Source of the DNA: Haliotis asinina
Lineage: Eukaryota > Mollusca > Gastropoda > Lepetellida > Haliotidae
DNA: 64,000 nucleotides
Direction: 5' to 3'
NCBI RefSeq assembly: GCF_037392515.1
Contig: NC_090282.1
Span: forward strand, 32,973,054 to 33,037,053
The notes under the pieces were generated by a model. The model did not search any database. It had not been told where the DNA came from and saw only the letters and a list, made by a program, of their open reading frames with translations. The position numbers and the translations under genes are program-made. Positions 58,330 through 64,000 of the stretch are shown here, in pieces. Position 1 is the stretch's first letter, and every line of letters begins with the position of its first letter.

Positions 58330-58412
58330 ATTGACAATGACAATACAATCTATATTGAAACATCGCCTATACAGAATAAAGAAGTTATATATCCATAAAA
58401 ATAGTCCTAATT
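58330..58412. mobile_element. MITE fragment of the GAGGACAA family
   Basis: CTATACAGAATAAAGAAGTT then ATATATCCATAAAAATAGTC then CT matches one end of the element at 7678. Confidence 0.65.
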
Positions 58413-59754
58413 TGTCATGGCATAAAAGAATGAACTGGAAAGAATTTTGTACAGTTTTGTATTACATGCAAACACTGAAGCAACTCTGTCCCTCCTTTTC
58501 CCTGGATTTCCCAAACTTTCCAAATAAGAAACAGGTGTCAAGAACCATTTTGACGCAACCACGTTACTTTCCACATGAAGCACAACTTTGAAACAGAAGA
58601 CTTTTGTCAACAAAGCTATAACCAGTCAAAGTTTCATGACTTTGACCTTCAGTTTTGGCAAAGGACTGCTTGAGATCATGTACATAAAGTTAAAAATATA
58701 GCAAAAATGCCCATGATAAAGCTATTTCACAAGTTTTGGGGGACATCTGTCATTACATGCAAGAAAATATATTTCTGCAAAATAATGAGGTGTTATGTAT
58801 ATTACGTCTCCATACCATTTAATGATTTAACTCATTTTGTTCGTAAATAACTTTGACACACAATTACATATGACAGGTTCTGAGTTAATTACTGAATGAT
58901 TAGAAAATATTTTGATTTTCATGAAATTTGGGGAAATTTGAGCAATGCTTTATAATTTGACTTGACCTTGATCTTACAAACAGCTCAAACATATGCAGTC
59001 AAGAATCCACATTAGAGATCATGTACCTGTTTTCATAGATACTGAAGATAAAATTTACATACACATGTTTTAAGTTAAATTCCAATTTAGTGAGTGTTGG
59101 CCATCAAATGATCTCTCAAAAAAAATCCATAGACATGTAGTGTAGACGGGTCAGGGAAAATACCCATATCATCTGTTGCAAGAATGTGCTTGACTTGACA
59201 GAACAGACTGGGGTGGCTGACCTCAAATGCAAGCAAACACATCAGAAGGACATGCTATGGCATCTTTTTTTCATACCGGTAACTTTGGCTGTTAATGACA
59301 GCTCCTTCATATTCACAAATATAGAAGATAAAACATTTAAAAATTCAAGGTTTTCAGTACTTCATAAACTGGTGATCAGACAGAAAATCTAACAATGTTC
59401 AACAACTCAAAGCAAAAAAAAATCTTACACAAAGACATTTCTTCTTATCCTACCTACCTTGCTTTTTTTAAAAAAAATACATTTTGAAAAATCCTACAAA
59501 ATTTCATAAAATTAAATCAATATAACAACTTAAATAGCCTCTTGTTTCATGAAACACATTTCTGCACTAATAATAACTAGTCGTAAGTGAATATAATTAT
59601 AAGAATAACATACCTCACACACGTAAACAAAAAGTCAGAATCAAAGAAATTAATCCTGACTTAAATTAGGTAGTAACATTGCCCATATTTTGAACTGGCG
59701 TGTGAACTCCTTGATGATCGAGATGACAAAAATGAATCCTAATTACAAATACTG

Positions 59755-62700
59755 TCAACGATTCTTTTTCTTAGCTGACTTGCTTGATTTTGTTGTCTTA
59801 GCTGCTAAAACTGCCCCCATTTCTTTCCCTGAAAGAGAACAAAAAAATGGCAGCTGTGGAAGTCACTCATTTAATGATTAAAACACAATGGGCCTTTATG
59901 AATCATAAGTATCAGATTCTTAACTGAATCTCTCCCAACCCTTTGGTGCCTTCAAATCACTTCAAATGATGACCTTCCTACTTGGTTGTCTTGTTTCTCT
60001 CAAAGTTTGGCCTAAATGTCAAATATCCACAAAACATCATCGCAATATCTATATTTGAGTATAGTACTGACAGCCTACAAGAGAGGCATTTGGGGATAAT
60101 CAGTGGATCCTAGCACTTACAAGGGAAGTAACTTGCTTCTCAACCTAGACCCGTAGGCCTATACATTGATAGACAACATTTTTCAGTGTGTGAGAAGAAA
60201 AACTTTAGAAGCTTGTTTCAAGTATTTATTAATGGCACCAATTGTGTTTCCTCTTTCTGTTTCACACTGAAAGAAATCATACAATTAAAACTGTTCAATA
60301 TGAGCTGTAGTCGATGATGTATACCATGTAGCATATACAGTGCATCATTGTGCTGTTCCTCCTGTTATGCTCCACTCAACTTTTGCAAATGACATGACAG
60401 TGTCTTCCACAAATGTTTTTAGTGATGAGTACAAATATAACAAAGAGCAATCACCGTAAGGAGGGACAAGAAGTAGCCCAGAATGTTGTAAATAAAGGAG
60501 AAGTTGTCCATAAGACATCCATATACTTGTCTTACATAGCAGATATTTTGGGGTACTGGGTACTGTGTATCCAATGGCATTTCCTGTACTGACATTTAAT
60601 GGAATATTTCTGATTTTGAGTTATTTTGTATTTTGTATTTCATAGTTCTAATTTGGAGACAGACAAGCCTTAAATCTTAATTTTCATTTTCTGACTTCAT
60701 GAAGCTTGCAGAGTATATGGTAGGGTTGTGAGGCTTAAAAACATAATTGTGAGTAGATTCAACACTTACGCCACAGAAATTTGGTGAGTCCTTCTCCAAC
60801 CAGGTATAAACTAATGAAGAGCATGAGAAGGAATGCGAAGAAGATGATCCTCTGATGAGTCTCCAGGACTCGCAGTATAGGGTACACCCACACGTTGGCA
60901 TAGTAGGCTATCCACAGGATCCTGAAAGTATCAACAGTACTTTCTGACAAAACCCAATCCTTTCTCTCCTACTCTACCTAATTTCAGGTTGATCTAAATG
61001 TTTACAGTTTGTCCAATGTTGGTATCCTGCACAAAAACAGGTGAGACGTACTTTGTGCTCGTCGTACAATTCAGGCTATGTTACATGGCAGACACGGTCA
61101 TCTGATCTCAGTGACATAGGTCATGCATTCTGTTTGCCATTCCTGGTCTTAATTATTACAATTACATGACAGCATGACATACTGGTACCTGGACTACCGA
61201 AGAAGTCAGTGTTAGTGTTAATGCTGACACTGATGTTCGGGACATTTTTCAGGGGACATTTATCAGGTTCCTTTCAAACCCATGCACTGCCCCTGACCCT
61301 AAGAGAATTCCACAAAGCATGCAAGAAGTGATCCCAGTTCAACAGTCTTTTGAATGAATACACCTTGCTTTTGTGGAAATCATGTCTTTACATGCATGCC
61401 TCTTGCCTTGGTGGAGATATATGTCATCATGCTAATGAAGTTAATGCTACACCAAGTGATCAAAATAACGGCCTGCCTGACTGCCCGTGGCCGGTAAATT
61501 TTGAGTCAGGCTGCCTGTAAATTCTCTCCACCAGCCCATTGTCTGGCTGAAATTTTTAGGGTTGACCTACTTTCAGTTTGCTCTCAGGACGATCATTCCA
61601 TTTTCATTGTCATGTCATATTTTGATTTAAGAAAGATGAATGAAAGCTAGCAGCATATTCCATACTTATACATGGACAACTCTTCAGCCAGTGAAAATAG
61701 CAATAGGACACTAAAACTGGGTGGCTTGGCTGTCAGGTTGAGTTGAAAAATCATTTCAATCACTGGCTACACCTGATGTGTAAAATCATAAAGGAATATA
61801 GATAATTGGACATGTTTATTTTGAGACTGTAGTGTGTGTGTGTGTCACTTCTCCGATCCCAAGGTGCATCATACCAAAAGATGTTCAAAAGAGTGGGGGA
61901 GTTAGGTTTAGAAGTGTTCCAGCAATATCATGGCAAGGGACACCATTACTCATGTGGGGAATCAAACTGGGGTCTTTCATGTGCTGGGTGGATGTTTTCA
62001 CGACTACTATATGTCACTACACCAGTGAAGCATATATCACTTGACTCACCATAGGAGATATACCAAACCAAATGCTAGAAGGCCCAAAATGCCATTCCTT
62101 CTCTTCGGTATATGGTGATAATTGAGGTATTTATCCATCAGCAGGATTGGCAGGATGAAGGTATGCTGAAACAGAGGATGAAGCAGAATCTATCTGACAC
62201 TATCCAAATACACAAGTACAGCACTGAGTGAGTAGTGACTTTTATGCCACACTCAGCAATATTCAAGCTTTATGACGGTGGTCTGTAAATAATTGAGTCT
62301 GGACCAGAAAATTCAGTGATCAACAGCATGAGCATCGATCTGCACAACTGGGAACTGATGACGTGTCTGATGACCGCCCATTCCCGTTAGTTGCCTCTCA
62401 TGACAAGCATGGTCGGCTGTTATGGCATGCATGGGTTGCTGGTGACCTAATTTACCCCATACTTGTGATACGTCATATATGTCTCTTGTTCTATCCTTCA
62501 TCCATCAGATATCTTTTGAGACAAACAGTGTTCCATATTCATAGAGCCGAGTGTGAAAGCGCCACTGGCCTGCTTGCCCAAGACTAGTAAAATTGAATTA
62601 GGATTGGTAAATCTCCATTGTCACAGGCCCGACCGGCTAGTGAATCGTTACTGGGCTATTTAGTAAATACATCACCCTTTCTGATTTGTTACCTTTAAAT

Positions 62701-63957
62701 ACAATTTTACATCATGCAAGATTGTGGCCTGATAAAATGTTCATATTAGCAGCTTAAAGGTCTTTCAGTATGCACATACCGTAACAAATCATCAAAAATG
62801 CCAATTCAACCTATAAAGTTGAAAAAAAAAGCCCGCGAAATCGAGTTCGTTACATACAAAAACTTGTTGATTGTGGTAAGCAGCCTCTGTCACAGAGAAA
62901 GCTCTTTGTCTGGTTTACTGACACCTATATGTCTGCCTGCCTGTCTGCTAAAGACAATATGCAATACACAGCTTCAATCACAGACTACATGGAATTTGAA
63001 CTTAACACCTATCAGGCTATATGACATAAACAAAATAAATTGATTTATGACTCGTACAACCGAGTCCTGTCTCTCCCACATTATATGATTAGGCATGACA
63101 TGTTTCTATGTCTGTGGACTGCAAACAAACTACATCCATTTTTCTCAGATGACTGGATCTGACGGAAAATGGTGCCAACTCTTGTCAGTTTCAAGTCCTG
63201 CTTTCAGCTTGGATGAATGACAGTTTCCAGCCACTTGAGTACAGAGCCACCTGCTATGACTGGGTTTGGTCTGCCGAGGACTTCGTTTTGAGGGATGTAA
63301 GCCAAAGTACAAAATCTTATACACTTATAATTGTACTTATTTGGTTTTTTCACAAGCAGCAATGTATATTATGTCATGAATAAGTGATAATTATGTTTTA
63401 ATTATGTTTGATGTTTTGGTTGCATGTGACCTTTAATGATTAAAACCAGAGGATACATTCATATTCCAGGGTAGTGAACTATTTTGTAAGCTAGGAACTT
63501 TCAGCTAGCCTGCCAGGCTAGAAAAATTTGGAAACTTTTTGCACACAGGTCATAGGTACAACTGCTAAGTTTGCTAAGGACACATACACTTGAAGGCTGA
63601 CACACCATGACAGAATTCAACACAGGGACATATTATAAGTTATCATTTCGTAGCGAGTTAAATATGTGGTTTTGCCAGTCCGAAGTAAGGTTGGCTTTTT
63701 CTCACTTTGCATGGTCACCAAGGCATGGTGTTATAACATGGCTTTTGTACTCCCTGCTCATGGATTATGACGGGTGTACATGGTATTTTATCAGAGGTAC
63801 GTGAGCCAGTCAAAACTTGACATTGTTACTAGTAAACACTTGCATTCATACTCACCATGACATGATTCAACCAGGGAGGTATAAACTTGTCAAGGGCCTT
63901 GGGAAACACAAGCTCCCTGTCCACTGCATATATTGCCCAAAATGTTACAACCACAAA
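59755..63957 (-). CDS. AIG1: AIG1/ADTRP-family membrane hydrolase (3' part of gene)
   Basis: Four exons in transcript order: 63957-63856, 62165-62050, 60921-60770 and 59828-59755 (stop TGA), giving 147 residues with consistent phases (0, 2, 1). The first has [20 protein letters not shown] and WLNHVM, close to human AIG1. The second starts [18 protein letters not shown]; its first His aligns with catalytic His134 of human AIG1. The third has [20 protein letters not shown] and SLYLVGEGL. The tail is Lys-rich ([13 protein letters not shown]), an ER-retrieval-like basic end. The family is multi-pass and known to hydrolyse fatty-acid esters of hydroxy fatty acids through a Thr/His pair; the Thr lies outside the window. 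ADTRP is an alternative name. Confidence 0.9.
62225..62460 (+). repeat. Second-family repeat, near full length
   Basis: GAGTGAGTAGTGACTTTTAT, CACTCAGCAATATTCAAGCT, GGTGGTCTGTAAATAATTGA, AACAGCATGAGCATCGATCT and GCATGCATGGGTTGCTGGTG in order. In an intron of the AIG1-like gene; other parts of the AIG1-like introns (59829-60769, 60922-62049) show nothing I recognise. Confidence 0.88.
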
Positions 63958-63962
63958 CTGCA

Positions 63963-63990
63963 AAATCATCATCATCATCATCATCATCAA
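63963..63990 (+). repeat. (ATC)n at the AIG1-like acceptor
   Basis: Eight or so ATC triplets lie directly upstream (minus strand reads GATGATGAT…TTTTGCAG) of the acceptor of exon 63957-63856, which therefore has an unusually purine-rich tract. Confidence 0.85.
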
Positions 63991-64000
63991 TCATTTGTGA

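Larger units (their letters stand above)
47077..59754. other. Gene-free interval between KLHL and AIG1-like genes
   Basis: About 12.7 kb in which no open frame has recognisable domains or well-placed splice sites. It includes the 3' UTRs of both flanking convergent genes, one SINE, three copies of a small MITE, one foldback MITE and a tandem repeat. The remaining AT-rich DNA shows nothing I recognise. Confidence 0.65.

Noticed and set aside
61462-61575. GC-richer segment with GCCTGCCTGACTGCCCGTGG
   Set aside because: Perhaps a repeat remnant; no second copy here and no structure clear enough to name.

Overview
The window looks like nuclear DNA of a gastropod mollusc, most likely an abalone (Haliotis). 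Coding sequence is cut into short exons with GT-AG introns and lies in AT-rich DNA. Two interspersed repeat families recur throughout: a tRNA-derived SINE that ends in a (CTCA)n tail, and a second family containing CACTCAGCAATATTCCAGC. I associate both with abalone from memory; no database search was made. No prokaryotic operon, CRISPR array, rRNA or free-standing tRNA gene is visible, and I recognised no retrovirus-like or Polinton-like element.

Four protein genes can be assembled by joining exons whose splice phases agree. (1) Plus strand, 54-17114: the 3' part of a cytosolic carboxypeptidase of the CCP2/CCP3 (AGBL2/AGBL3) type. It opens in the last part of the M14 catalytic domain and continues as an unusually long low-complexity tail; its 5' part lies outside the window. 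(2) Minus strand, 32574-22648: a complete nine-coding-exon gene for about 1103 residues. It joins eight canonical A20-type zinc fingers, a middle region of unknown kind, a Cys/His-rich finger and a C-terminal caspase-like (clan CD, peptidase C14) domain with a His/Cys dyad. This is the most unusual object in the window. (3) Plus strand, 39575-47076: a complete BTB-BACK-Kelch protein of 564 residues, the substrate adaptor type of cullin-3 ubiquitin ligases. (4) Minus strand, 63957-59755: the last four exons of an AIG1/ADTRP-family multi-pass membrane hydrolase, with the conserved catalytic His; its 5' part lies beyond the right edge.

Layout: genes 1 and 2 converge across about 5.5 kb (17.1-22.6 kb) of 3' flank. 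Genes 2 and 3 diverge from about 7 kb (32.6-39.5 kb) of upstream DNA that holds a TTAA-flanked transposon pair. Genes 3 and 4 converge across about 12.7 kb (47.1-59.7 kb) in which I find only repeats. The first KLHL intron carries a near-intact Tc1-like transposon, a SINE with a 145-bp CTCA tail and a hAT-like non-autonomous element.

Mobile and repetitive DNA: several MITE families occur in two to four copies, including a foldback element carrying perfect TGACGTCA (CRE) octamers in two of its three copies. Three large minisatellites (25-, 50- and 46-bp units) lie in introns. I see no shared pathway linking all four genes. Genes 2 and 3 both point to ubiquitin signalling, but that is inference from domain content.
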